Origin: an uncultured Faecalibacterium sp.
GTDB lineage: Bacteria; Bacillota; Clostridia; Oscillospirales; Ruminococcaceae
Assembly: GCA_934525735.1 (NCBI GenBank)
Contig: CAKSZM010000024.1
Location: forward strand, 1-22,453
DNA: 22,453 bases
Direction: 5' to 3'
The notes below the pieces were generated by a model. That model ran no database searches. It worked only from the letters and a program-made list of their open reading frames with translations, and was not told where the DNA came from. A program made the position numbers and the translations under genes. Within the stretch, counting starts at the first letter, position 1, and each line of letters begins with the position of its first letter. This document shows positions 15,599 to 22,453 of this stretch, one piece after another.

Positions 15599-15614
15599 AA
15601 TAAATCGTCTCTGA

Positions 15615-15661
15615 CAGGCCCATCCTCTGGATAACATTTCCAGAAGAAGGGTCTGTTTTTT
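15615..15661 (+). terminator. Terminator of the ACT-PFL operon, abutting spoIIR
   Basis: CAGGCCC (15615-15621) pairs with GGGTCTG (15649-15655, one G-U), enclosing an inner CTGGA/TCCAG hairpin, followed by six T (15656-15661). The next base is the A of the spoIIR ATG. The 3' side carries the only SD-like sequence (AGAAGG) for spoIIR. Confidence 0.85.
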
Positions 15662-16294
15662 ATGTCGTTTTCCAAAACACTTTCCCGCCGTCAGATGGCC
15701 GTTCTCTGCCTTACCCTCCTGCTGGGGCTTGCGGGCTGCAGCATCTGGCAGGCTGTCACATGGAGCCGCACCCAGCTGGACACCGGGGCGCTGGTGTGCG
15801 CCGACACCCTGCGGCTGCACATCCGGGCCGAAAGCGATTCCATCGCCGACCAGAATGCCAAGCTCCATGTGCGGGATGCCGTGCTGGCTTACATGGACGC
15901 CTGCTGCCCTGCCGAAAGCAAGCCGGAAGCCCTGCAGTGGGCGGCGCAGCATCTGTTCAGCCTGCAGCTCACCGCCCGCCATGCGCTGGCAGCGCTTGGC
16001 ATCCACGCCCCGGTGCGGGTGCAGCTGGTGAACATGTATTTCGGTGCCCGGCGCTACGGCAGCGGCATTCTGCCCGCCGGGCGGTACGACGCGGTGCGCA
16101 TCGAGATCGGCTCCGGCAGCGGGCGCAACTGGTGGTGCGTGCTCTACCCCGGCCTGTGCCGCGCCGCCTGCGGCGGCTACGCCCTGCCGGAAGAAAACGA
16201 TCTGGTGTGCGGGGATTACATCCTGCGCCTGCGCTTCGTGGACTGGTGGAACCGGCACACCACCAGCCGGGATGATGTCGTATTCGTCGGGTGA
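15662..16294 (+). CDS. spoIIR: Stage II sporulation protein R
   Basis: In spore formers SpoIIR is made in the forespore, exported, and triggers SpoIIGA-dependent processing of pro-sigma-E in the mother cell. The 210-residue product has the family hallmarks: RLHIRAESDSIADQNAKLHVRDAVL near residue 51-75, an NMYFGARRYGSGILPAGRYDAVRIEIG segment from about 124, and GRNWWCVLYPGLC with N156-WWC159. The N-terminus has a hydrophobic segment with a lipobox-like LAGC (Cys26), so it may be a lipoprotein rather than a cleaved secreted protein. The first ATG directly follows the T-run of the upstream terminator; ATG at 15695 is an alternative but has no SD and would remove the signal's basic part. A small peptidoglycan-binding gene follows. 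Confidence 0.9.
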   Translation: MSFSKTLSRRQMAVLCLTLLLGLAGCSIWQAVTWSRTQLDTGALVCADTLRLHIRAESDSIADQNAKLHVRDAVLAYMDACCPAESKPEALQWAAQHLFSLQLTARHALAALGIHAPVRVQLVNMYFGARRYGSGILPAGRYDAVRIEIGSGSGRNWWCVLYPGLCRAACGGYALPEENDLVCGDYILRLRFVDWWNRHTTSRDDVVFVG

Positions 16295-16345
16295 CACCCG
16301 CCGCCTTTGCCGCATAGCATGAGGCGAAAGGAGCGTGTGATCATT

Positions 16346-16816
16346 ATGGCGATCCCTGCTTATTATTCCCTGCTCCATCGGGGCTCCTCCGGCCCGGATG
16401 TGGCCCTGGTGCAGACCTGGCTCAACGGTGTCCGTGATGCCTGCACCTGGCATGACCCCCTGAAGGCGGACGGAAGGTTCGGTCTTTCCACCGAGAACGC
16501 CGTAAAGGAGTTCCAGCTGAAAAACAAAATGAACGTGGACGGCAAGGTGGGTGCCAACACCTGGAACGTGCTCTACACCCGGTACACCGCAAAGCACGGC
16601 CTGAACGTGCCCTACCCCGGCATCGTGCTGCGCAGCGGCGCATCCGGCGGGACGGTGCGGCTGGTGCAGCAGAAGCTCAACTCTCTGGGTGAGCGTCTGA
16701 ACGCAGACGGCCGGTACGGAGCCGCCACCGCAGCCGCCGTGCAGCGGTTCCAGCGCCGCAACGGCCTTGCCGCCGACGGCAGCGTCGGTCAGGCCACCTG
16801 GGAAAAGCTGTTCTGA
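16346..16816 (+). CDS. Protein of two peptidoglycan-binding repeats
   Basis: The 156-residue protein consists almost entirely of two PG_binding_1 repeats: residues about 8-73 (HRGSSGPDVALVQTWLN ... DGKVGANTWNVLY) and about 89-156 (LRSGASGGTVRLVQQKLN ... DGSVGQATWEKLF). This fold binds cell-wall peptidoglycan, usually beside a hydrolase domain, which is absent here. No signal peptide or membrane segment is seen with the start at 16346. AAAGGAG lies 12 nt upstream, a long spacing; GTG at 16337 is an alternative. It lies 51 bp after spoIIR on the same strand, so a joint role at the septum or spore cortex is possible but unproven. Ends before a strong terminator. Confidence 0.85.
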   Translation: MAIPAYYSLLHRGSSGPDVALVQTWLNGVRDACTWHDPLKADGRFGLSTENAVKEFQLKNKMNVDGKVGANTWNVLYTRYTAKHGLNVPYPGIVLRSGASGGTVRLVQQKLNSLGERLNADGRYGAATAAAVQRFQRRNGLAADGSVGQATWEKLF

Positions 16817-16890
16817 CCGATAAGAGAACAATTGGAAATGCCCTCCGCTTTGCTCTGGGCAAATTCAGAGGAAAAAATAGTTTTTATTCT

Positions 16891-16931
16891 GGGCTTCCGG
16901 AAAATCTGCGGATTTTCCGGAAGCCCTTTTT
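16891..16931 (+). terminator. Strong terminator after the PG-binding gene
   Basis: A perfect 16-bp stem (16891-16906 with 16911-16926) around TGCG, followed by TTTTT. It closes the spoIIR block. Confidence 0.95.
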
Positions 16932-16940
16932 CACGGAGAG

Positions 16941-16960
16941 GAGCTGTGACTGAGAGGGTT
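16941..16960. repeat. Inverted short copy of the AACCCTCTCAGTCA head
   Basis: Read on the minus strand: AACCCTCTCAGTCA (16960-16947) followed by CAGCTC. The 14-mer is identical to 15561-15574 but inverted, and the centre is deleted. It abuts the -35 of the sbcD promoter. Confidence 0.5.
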
Positions 16961-16988
16961 GCGGCCGGCGCCCGCCCTGCGCTATAAT
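16959..16988 (+). promoter_or_regulatory. Promoter of sbcDC
   Basis: TTGCGG (16959-16964), 18-nt GC-rich spacer, perfect TATAAT (16983-16988), 33 nt upstream of the sbcD start. The -35 overlaps the end of the repeat fragment. Confidence 0.75.
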
Positions 16989-17021
16989 AAAGAAAATCCT
17001 TCTGAAAGGCGGTGTTTCTGC

Positions 17022-18164
17022 TTGCGTTTTCTGCATCTGTCCGATCTGCATCTGGGCAAGCGGGTGTGCGAGTTTTCCATGCTGGACGACCAGCGTTTTA
17101 TTTTAGAGCAAATTCTGTCCCTGCTGGACAAAACCCCGGTAGACGGCGTGTTTCTGGCGGGCGACCTCTACGACAAACCCGTGCCCCCGGCCGAAGCCGT
17201 GCGCCTGCTGGACTGGTTCCTGACCGAGCTTGCCGCCCGGCAGCTGCCGGTATTCGCCATCAGCGGCAACCACGACTCTGCCGACCGCATCGCGTTCGGC
17301 TCTGCCCTGCTGGCGGGCAGCAGGGTCTATGTCAGCCCGGTGTTTTCCGGCGCACCGATGCCCGTCTCCCTCACCGATGAGTACGGCCCGGTGGATATCT
17401 ATCTGCTGCCCTTCCTCAAGCCCGCCATGGTGCGGCACGTCTGGCCGGAAGAATCCATTGAAAGTTACGATGACGCCATTGCCTGCGTGCTGCGGCACTG
17501 CCCCTGCGACCCGTCCCGCCGCAATGTGCTGCTGGCGCACCAGTTCGTGGCCGGGGCTGCCTGCTGCGAGAGTGAGGAAGTCTCGGTGGGCGGCGTGGAC
17601 AGCGTGAGTGCCAGCCTGTTCAACGGCTTCGACTATGTGGCGCTGGGGCACCTGCACAGCCCGCAGAAGGTCAGCCGGGACACTGTGCGTTACTGCGGCA
17701 CCCCGCTGAAGTATTCCTTCTCGGAGGCATCCCAGCACAAGAGCGCCACCTTTGTGGAGCTTGGTGCCAAGGGCACTGTGACCGTCACCACCGCACCACT
17801 GACCCCGAAGCACGACCTGCGGGAAGTGCGCGGCAGCTACATGGAGCTGACCGACCGCCGCAGCTATGAAGGCACCGCCGTGGACGACTACCTGCACATC
17901 ACCCTTACCGACGAGCAGGATATCCCGGACGCACTGGCACGGCTGCGGGTGGTCTACCCGAACCTGATGCGGCTGGACTACGACAACCTCCGCACCCGGG
18001 AAAACCGCACCGTCAGCGCCCCGGAGCGCACCGAGAGCATCACCCCGCTGGAACATTTCGCCGCCTTCTATGAGTCGCAGAACAACCAGCCCATGACGGC
18101 GGAGCAGGCGGCGTTCTGCCAGCAGCTGATTGAGGACATCTGGAAGGAGGGCGAGGACGCATGA
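17022..18164 (+). CDS. sbcD: Nuclease SbcCD subunit D, TTG start
   Basis: SbcD (Mre11 homologue) is the metallophosphoesterase nuclease of the SbcCD complex, which trims hairpins and protein-blocked DNA ends. The product has 380 residues. Metal ligands are visible: D8 and H10 in LHLSDLHLGK, D48 in LAGDLYD, N83-H84-D85 in SGNHDS, a His in LLAHQF and the GHLH pair in ALGHLHSPQ. The start is TTG at 17022: this gives the family N-terminus (MRFLHLSDLHLGK) and has AGGCGGTG 7 nt upstream; an open frame reaching back to 16959 covers the promoter. The stop overlaps sbcC by ATGA. Confidence 0.95.
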   Translation: MRFLHLSDLHLGKRVCEFSMLDDQRFILEQILSLLDKTPVDGVFLAGDLYDKPVPPAEAVRLLDWFLTELAARQLPVFAISGNHDSADRIAFGSALLAGSRVYVSPVFSGAPMPVSLTDEYGPVDIYLLPFLKPAMVRHVWPEESIESYDDAIACVLRHCPCDPSRRNVLLAHQFVAGAACCESEEVSVGGVDSVSASLFNGFDYVALGHLHSPQKVSRDTVRYCGTPLKYSFSEASQHKSATFVELGAKGTVTVTTAPLTPKHDLREVRGSYMELTDRRSYEGTAVDDYLHITLTDEQDIPDALARLRVVYPNLMRLDYDNLRTRENRTVSAPERTESITPLEHFAAFYESQNNQPMTAEQAAFCQQLIEDIWKEGEDA

Positions 18165-20965
18165 GACCGCTCAGACTGACCCTTTCGGCCTTCGGCCCCT
18201 ACGCCGGAGAGACCGTTCTGGAACTGGAAAAGTTGGGCAAAGGCGGGCTGTACCTCGTCACCGGCGACACCGGCGCAGGCAAGACCACCCTGTTCGACGC
18301 CATTACATACGCCCTGTACGACCATTCCAGCGGCGGCGTGCGCGAGGGTGCCATGCTGCGCTGCAAATATGCCGACCCGAAGACTCCCACCTTTGTGGAG
18401 CTGGAATTTGAGGTGAACGGCCAGCGCTATACTGTGCGCCGCAACCCGGAATACCCGCGCCCGAAGACCCGGGGCGAGGGCTTTACCACCGAAAAGGCCG
18501 ACGCTTCTCTCATCTACGCCGACGGCCGCCCGCCGGTGACCAAGGCCAAGGAAGTGACCTCCGCCGTCATCGACATCATCGGGCTGGACTACAGCCAGTT
18601 TTCGCAGATTGCCATGATCGCACAGGGGCAGTTCACAAAGCTGCTCAATGCTTCCACCGACGAGCGCAGCCGCATCTTCCGCAAGCTGTTCCGTACCCAG
18701 CGCTACGCGCAATTGCAGGAGCGGCTGCAGCTGGAAAACGCAGCTCTCACCCAACAGCGCACCGCCCAGAATGCAAAGCTGGACAGTCTGCTCTCCGGTA
18801 TCCAGTACGATGCCGACGACCCGGAGGCCGAAGCCCTTGCCGCGCTGAGCGCCCGTACCGAGCCGGAAACGGCGCTGGCGTTGCTGAACGGGCTTCTGAC
18901 CCGGCAGCAGGCTGCACAGGAAACCGCCGCCGCTGCTCTGCAGCAGACCGAAGCGAAACTGGATATCCTGCAGCAGCAGCTGGGTGCCGCCCGGCAAGCC
19001 GAGCAGCTGACCCGGCAGCTGAGCGAAAAGCAGGCAGCCCTTGCCGCTGCCGCCACCGCACTGGACTCCGCCCGGGCCGAAAGCGCCCGGCACACTGGGG
19101 ATGCCGCCCGGCTGGACGCGCTGACTGCCCAGCTCACTCAGGCAAAGGCCGCGCTGGACGCTTACGACGCACTGGACGCTGTGTACAAAGAGCAGCAGCG
19201 CGCCGAAGACGCCGCCCGGCTTGCCCGGGCACAGGCCGCAAAGCGGCGCACCCAGCTGGCAGAGCTGGATGCCGCACTGGCAAATGCCGAAAAGGAGCTT
19301 GCCGCGCTGGCGGATGCGCCCACCCGGAAGCTGGCATTGGAGACCCGGCAGCAGCAGCTTTCCGACCGGGAAACCGCCCTTGCCACCCTGAACCGTCGGC
19401 TTGCAGCCTGCCAGCAGCAGGCGCAGAAAGCCCGCGCCGCGCAGGAAGCCTACCGCGCCGCTGACGAAGCAAAGCAGCAGGCGCACGCCAACCGGGATAC
19501 GCTGGACAAGGCCTTTCTGGACGCACAGGCCGGTCTGCTGGCGCAGGAGCTGGCCGAGGGCGTGCCCTGCCCGGTCTGCGGCAGCACCCATCACCCGGCA
19601 AAGGCCGCTCTGCCCTGCACCGCCCCCACACAGGCGCAGGTGGACGCCGCCAAGCAGGCCGCCGAAAAAGCCGACGCCGCTGCCCAGACGGCCAGCGCCA
19701 ATGCCCAGAGCGCGCTTGCGGCGGCAGACGAAGCGAAGCGCTCCCTGCGGCGGGATGCCGAAAGCCTTTTACCGGAGCGGTTCACCTCTCCGGACGGGCC
19801 GGTGAAGCTGACTTTTGCCTTCATGTCCGGCGTTTTGACCGAAGAGACTGCCGCCCTGCACACCGCGCAGACCGAATGCAGCGCCGCGCTCCGGCAGGCA
19901 AAGGCGGACTGTACCCGCCGGGATACGCTGGAAAATGAGCGCCAGACCAAAGCCGGGCAGCGTCCAGCGCTGGAACAGGCCGCCTCGGAAGCAGACAGCG
20001 CCGCCGCTGCCCACGCGGCAAAGGCCGGGGCACTGGAGCAGCAGGCCGCCGCCCAGAAAGCCGCCCTGCCCTATCCGGAACGCACGCAGGCACAGGCCGC
20101 ACTGAACGAGCTGAAGACCCAGCGCGATACCCTGCGCACCGGCATGGAACAGGCCGAACAGGCGCTGCAGCAGGCCGAGCAGACTCATGCCGCCGCAAAA
20201 GCCGCTGTGGACGCTTTGCGCAGCCAGCAGGCCGCCGCAGAAAAAGCGGTTCCCGCCCAGCCGGTAGAAGCGCTGCAGGCCGAGCTGGACCGGTTGACCG
20301 GCACCCGCGATGCTCTGCGCACACAGGAAAAACAGCTTTCCGCCCAGCTGCTGCCCAACCGCCGGGCCGCAGAACAGTACCGCGCAGGGGCCGATGCCCG
20401 CGCCGCGCTGGAACAGCGCTGGCAGTGGGTCAGCGCCCTTGCCGCCACGGCGGGCGGAAACCTGACCAGCAAACAGAAGATCAGGCTGGAAGCCTACATC
20501 CAGATGAACTACCTCGACCGCATCCTGCGCTATGCCAACACCCGGCTGATGCAGATGACCGCCGGGCAGTACGAGCTGGAGCGCATCGGCGCCGAGAACC
20601 AGCGCAGCCAGTCCGGGCTGGATCTCGGTGTCATCGACCACTACAACGGTACCCGCCGCAGCGTCAAGACCCTCTCCGGCGGCGAGAGCTTCAAGGCGTC
20701 GCTGGCGCTGGCGCTGGGGCTTTCGGACGAGGTGCAGAGCGCCGCCGGCGGCATCCGCCTGGACACGCTTTTCCTCGACGAGGGCTTCGGCAGTCTGGAC
20801 GAGGAATCGCTGGAACAGGCCATGCGTGTGCTGGCCGGCCTGACCGAGGGCGACCGGCTGGTGGGCATCATCTCCCATGTGGGTGCCCTGAAGGACCGCA
20901 TCGACCGGCAGGTGGTGGTGCGCAAGGCACGCACCGGCGGCTCTACCGTAGAATTGATCGTGTAA
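18161..20965 (+). CDS. sbcC: Nuclease SbcCD subunit C (Rad50-like ATPase)
   Basis: SbcC is the SMC-like ATPase partner of SbcD. The 934-residue protein has Walker A GDTGAGKTT at residues 35-43, two long Ala/Gln/Arg-rich coiled coils (about 180-460 and 490-760), a zinc hook at the turn with C470-P-V-C473, the ABC signature LSGGESF near 837 and Walker B LDTLFLDEGFGSLDEE near 866-881. It is somewhat shorter than the E. coli protein (about 1048), the difference being in the coils. The start overlaps sbcD (ATGA), with AAGGAGG upstream. Both halves look intact, so the complex should be functional. Confidence 0.96.
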   Translation: MRPLRLTLSAFGPYAGETVLELEKLGKGGLYLVTGDTGAGKTTLFDAITYALYDHSSGGVREGAMLRCKYADPKTPTFVELEFEVNGQRYTVRRNPEYPRPKTRGEGFTTEKADASLIYADGRPPVTKAKEVTSAVIDIIGLDYSQFSQIAMIAQGQFTKLLNASTDERSRIFRKLFRTQRYAQLQERLQLENAALTQQRTAQNAKLDSLLSGIQYDADDPEAEALAALSARTEPETALALLNGLLTRQQAAQETAAAALQQTEAKLDILQQQLGAARQAEQLTRQLSEKQAALAAAATALDSARAESARHTGDAARLDALTAQLTQAKAALDAYDALDAVYKEQQRAEDAARLARAQAAKRRTQLAELDAALANAEKELAALADAPTRKLALETRQQQLSDRETALATLNRRLAACQQQAQKARAAQEAYRAADEAKQQAHANRDTLDKAFLDAQAGLLAQELAEGVPCPVCGSTHHPAKAALPCTAPTQAQVDAAKQAAEKADAAAQTASANAQSALAAADEAKRSLRRDAESLLPERFTSPDGPVKLTFAFMSGVLTEETAALHTAQTECSAALRQAKADCTRRDTLENERQTKAGQRPALEQAASEADSAAAAHAAKAGALEQQAAAQKAALPYPERTQAQAALNELKTQRDTLRTGMEQAEQALQQAEQTHAAAKAAVDALRSQQAAAEKAVPAQPVEALQAELDRLTGTRDALRTQEKQLSAQLLPNRRAAEQYRAGADARAALEQRWQWVSALAATAGGNLTSKQKIRLEAYIQMNYLDRILRYANTRLMQMTAGQYELERIGAENQRSQSGLDLGVIDHYNGTRRSVKTLSGGESFKASLALALGLSDEVQSAAGGIRLDTLFLDEGFGSLDEESLEQAMRVLAGLTEGDRLVGIISHVGALKDRIDRQVVVRKARTGGSTVELIV

Positions 20966-20972
20966 CAAGGCA

Positions 20973-21097
20973 GGTTCTCTGGGGCAGTGTGCCGGCAGCT
21001 TTCTCTTCGGACACGAATCGGGCCATTCCATCGCCCGCCCTATTGCCCTGCGGGCAACAGGGTCCCACCCCAGCGGACGGTCCTCAGAGAAACTACC
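20973..21097 (+). ncRNA. Candidate multibranched structured RNA between sbcC and the next gene
   Basis: The 229-bp gap has no ORF of its own. On the plus strand CTGGGG (20979-20984) pairs with CCCCAG (21068-21073), extended by TTCT (20975-20978) with AGAA (21088-21091). Inside lie three hairpins in a row: GTGT.CCG/CGG.ACAC (20987-21014), CGGGC/GCCCG (21019-21037), and a strong CCCT-TTGCCC/GGGCAA-AGGG (21038-21062). This gives a four-way junction. An alternative pairing, TTCTCTG with CAGAGAA (20975-20981/21085-21091), competes with the closing stem. No T-tract follows. I do not recognise a known riboswitch. GC-rich DNA folds easily, so this needs conservation evidence. Confidence 0.35.
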
Positions 21098-21194
21098 AGC
21101 CCGCTGCCCTGACAGCAGGAAAGCTCCCCGATGGCCTGCCCTGCCAAATAAATCTACTTTTCGCCGGGCATCCTATGGGCGGAGGTGATTTTTG

Positions 21195-21629
21195 ATGAAC
21201 TCTCTGACCCCGTTCATCCGCCACGAACTGGACGAGCAGCCCGGTGCTTCTTCCGCACCGGAAAACAGCTGCTCCCGCTGCAGCCCGCCGCTGGGCAAAG
21301 AGCCGGAACCGGTGCAGATGCCCGGCGACCCTGCTGCCCCCGGCACGCAGGTGCCCCCGCAGGTGGAGCAGCCCGGCCGCACGCCCCATCCCGGCCCGGA
21401 CAGTGCACCCCACGGCGTACCCATGACCGACGGCACCCCTGTGGCCTGCCGCCAGAAAAACGCCAAAGATTTTTTAGCCGGAGATGTGCAGACCAGCGTG
21501 ATGGCCCACTATGCCCCCGGGCTGTTCAGCACCGGCCAGCACACCCACTCGGCGCATCCTGCCCCGGAGGAGGACTCCGCCGCCGTGCAGGAGCTTGTGA
21601 CCTGGCGGGAAGATGCCCCCTACGGCTGA
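21195..21629 (+). CDS. Hypothetical Pro-rich protein
   Basis: I do not recognise this 144-residue protein. It is preceded by an excellent SD, GGAGGTGA (21181-21188), 6 nt from the ATG, and its third codon positions are strongly G/C like its neighbours, so it is very probably translated. The first 90 residues are rich in Pro, Gly and acidic residues with a CSRC (residues 29-32 approx.) and look disordered. The last 55 (KNAKDFLAGDVQTSVMAHYAPG ... AAVQELVTWREDAPYG) look more ordered. There is no signal peptide or membrane segment. No clear terminator follows. Confidence 0.7.
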   Translation: MNSLTPFIRHELDEQPGASSAPENSCSRCSPPLGKEPEPVQMPGDPAAPGTQVPPQVEQPGRTPHPGPDSAPHGVPMTDGTPVACRQKNAKDFLAGDVQTSVMAHYAPGLFSTGQHTHSAHPAPEEDSAAVQELVTWREDAPYG

Positions 21630-21669
21630 GCCTTGCAGAAAATTTTTCAAATTATTTTCGCTCAACCTG

Positions 21670-21698
21670 TTGAAATCTTCGTCCGCTTCCCTTATTAT
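21670..21698 (+). promoter_or_regulatory. Promoter of the ydbC-HD unit
   Basis: TTGAAA (21670-21675), 17-nt spacer, TATTAT (21693-21698). It lies in the only AT-rich patch here, 35 nt before the YdbC start. Confidence 0.85.
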
Positions 21699-21732
21699 GG
21701 AAGCAATCAAAGATAAAGGCAGGTTTTGCATC

Positions 21733-21954
21733 ATGGCAGAAATCAAATATGAAGTCGTTCAGCGCATCGCAGTGCTCTCTCAGCGTCCCCGCGGCTGGGA
21801 GCGCCAGCTGAACCTCATCAGCTGGAACGACGGCGAACCCAAGTACGACATCCGCGACTGGTCTCCGGACGGCACCCGCATGGGCAAGGGTATCTCCCTG
21901 AGCCACGACGAGATGGCCATCCTGAAGGGCATTCTGGACGAGCTGGAGCTGTGA
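21733..21954 (+). CDS. YdbC family PC4-like single-stranded DNA-binding protein
   Basis: The 73-residue protein (MAEIKYEVVQRIAVLS ... ELNLISWN-type strand ... KYDIRDWSPDGTRMGKGISLS) matches the bacterial YdbC/PC4 family, small dimeric proteins that bind single-stranded nucleic acid; the physiological role is not settled. KYDIRDWSPD and MGKGISL are the most conserved parts. The start at 21733 gives the family N-terminus and follows GGCAGG; the open frame back to 21613 spans the promoter. The next gene starts 3 bp after its stop, so they form an operon. Confidence 0.9.
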   Translation: MAEIKYEVVQRIAVLSQRPRGWERQLNLISWNDGEPKYDIRDWSPDGTRMGKGISLSHDEMAILKGILDELEL

Positions 21955-21956
21955 GC

Positions 21957-22453
21957 ATGGGCGACCGCGAAGAGTTTTTGCAGATCTGGAAGCAGCATGT
22001 GACCCGCCCCGGCAGCGAAAAGCTGCTGGACTGGCTGGATCACAAGACGGATTTCTTCTCTGCTCCGGCATCCACCCGGTTCCACGGAGCCTGCGAGGGC
22101 GGGCTGTGCATGCACAGTCTGAATGTCTACCACGCGCTGCACGACACCTTTTTCACCGAGGGCGACAGCGAGGAGAGCTTTGCCATCTGCGCGCTGCTGC
22201 ACGACCTGTGCAAGGCCAACTACTACAAGCCCGGCACCCGCAACGTGAAGAACGAGACCACCGGCCAGTGGGAAAAGGTGCCCAGCTACAGCGTGGAGGA
22301 TCTGTTCCCCTACGGCCACGGCGAGAAGAGCGTGTTTCTCATCGAGCGGTTCATGAAGCTGAAGGTGGAGGAGGCTGTGGCCATCCGCTGGCACATGGGC
22401 GGCTTTGACGATGCGGCCCGGGGCGGCTGCTTTGCCATCTCGGAAGCCTACGA
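21957..22453 (+). CDS. HD-domain phosphohydrolase, truncated by the window end
   Basis: An open frame from ATG 21957 runs to the window edge without a stop (165 codons visible). It starts MGDREEFLQIWKQHV and shows the HD-domain pattern: CMHSLNVYHAL with the first His, then CALLHDLCKANYY with the HD doublet, and a further His in IRWHMGG. Such domains bind metals and hydrolyse phosphoesters (nucleotides or cyclic nucleotides); the substrate cannot be told. It is three bases downstream of the ydbC-type gene and read from the same promoter. No separate SD is obvious beyond sequences inside ydbC (GGAGCT), so translational coupling is likely. Confidence 0.85.
   Translation, partial: MGDREEFLQIWKQHVTRPGSEKLLDWLDHKTDFFSAPASTRFHGACEGGLCMHSLNVYHALHDTFFTEGDSEESFAICALLHDLCKANYYKPGTRNVKNETTGQWEKVPSYSVEDLFPYGHGEKSVFLIERFMKLKVEEAVAIRWHMGGFDDAARGGCFAISEAY

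Noticed and set aside
15580..15612. Possible sigma-F promoter for spoIIR (GCATT, 14 nt, GAATAAAT)
   Set aside because: The match is weak and overlaps a repeat fragment; not enough to call.
15572..16831. 419-codon open frame on the minus strand
   Set aside because: Antisense to spoIIR and the PG-binding gene, both recognised families.
20980..20991. FMN-riboswitch-like GGGGCAGTGTG
   Set aside because: Only this short piece matches; the other conserved FMN elements are absent and the next gene is not a riboflavin gene.
21060..21080. T-box-like GGGTGGGACC on the minus strand
   Set aside because: It is not followed by the rest of the T-box motif and there is no gene downstream on that strand.
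1..22453. CRISPR arrays, tRNA genes, transposases, prophage genes
   Set aside because: Looked for on both strands; no regularly spaced repeats, cloverleaf sequences or integrase/transposase motifs were seen.

Overview
The window is a GC-rich stretch of core and near-core bacterial chromosome. The gene set (AddAB rather than RecBCD, an infC-rpmI operon, SpoIIR, a DUF1292 protein, DUF378, an Lrp-aminotransferase pair, an ACT/PFL pair, YdbC) points to a gut-type Clostridia of the Oscillospiraceae/Ruminococcaceae, in the range of Faecalibacterium, Gemmiger or Subdoligranulum. That placement comes from gene content, base composition and the style of the short palindromic repeats, not from a database search. 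There is no sign of a prophage, CRISPR array, tRNA, rRNA or transposase.

Layout. On the minus strand, 1-796 holds the start of the infC-rpmI translation operon with a consensus promoter and an attenuator-like leader. 883-7949 is addB-addA (4-bp ATGA overlap), with a short palindromic repeat right behind addA. Divergent from it is ruvX/yqgF (8085-8516, +), which converges through a bidirectional terminator on a lipoprotein cyclophilin (8547-9284, -). A DUF1292 gene (9528-9845, +) is followed by a roughly 205-nt rod-shaped RNA that I read as 6S RNA (about 9870-10075), then a thioredoxin-fold/peroxiredoxin-like gene without its catalytic Cys (10158-10811). A minus-strand operon, lrp-type regulator, class I/II aminotransferase, ispE, DUF378, runs from 13667 to 10846. 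Divergent from it is an ACT-domain gene and a PFL-family (UPF0210) gene (13902-15559, +). Then come spoIIR and a peptidoglycan-binding protein (15662-16816), sbcD-sbcC (17022-20965, ATGA overlap), a 229-bp gap with a possible multibranched RNA, an orphan Pro-rich protein, a PC4-like YdbC protein, and an HD-domain protein cut by the window end.

How they work together. AddAB and SbcCD are both nucleases for DNA double-strand ends, and YqgF/RuvX has a Holliday-junction-resolvase-like fold, so much of the window serves DNA repair and RNA maturation. The other blocks are housekeeping: translation initiation, isoprenoid precursor synthesis, amino acid metabolism under an Lrp-type regulator, and a remnant or active sporulation signal.

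The most interesting signals are RNA-level: (a) an attenuator plus a candidate antiterminator and an ATT start codon at infC; (b) two genes, DUF378 and spoIIR, whose start codon lies exactly 6 nt after the base of an upstream intrinsic-terminator hairpin, with the Shine-Dalgarno sequence inside its 3' arm; (c) the 6S-like RNA; (d) an unassigned multibranched fold after sbcC; (e) dispersed palindromic elements whose 14-bp head brackets the spoIIR block in inverted orientation.
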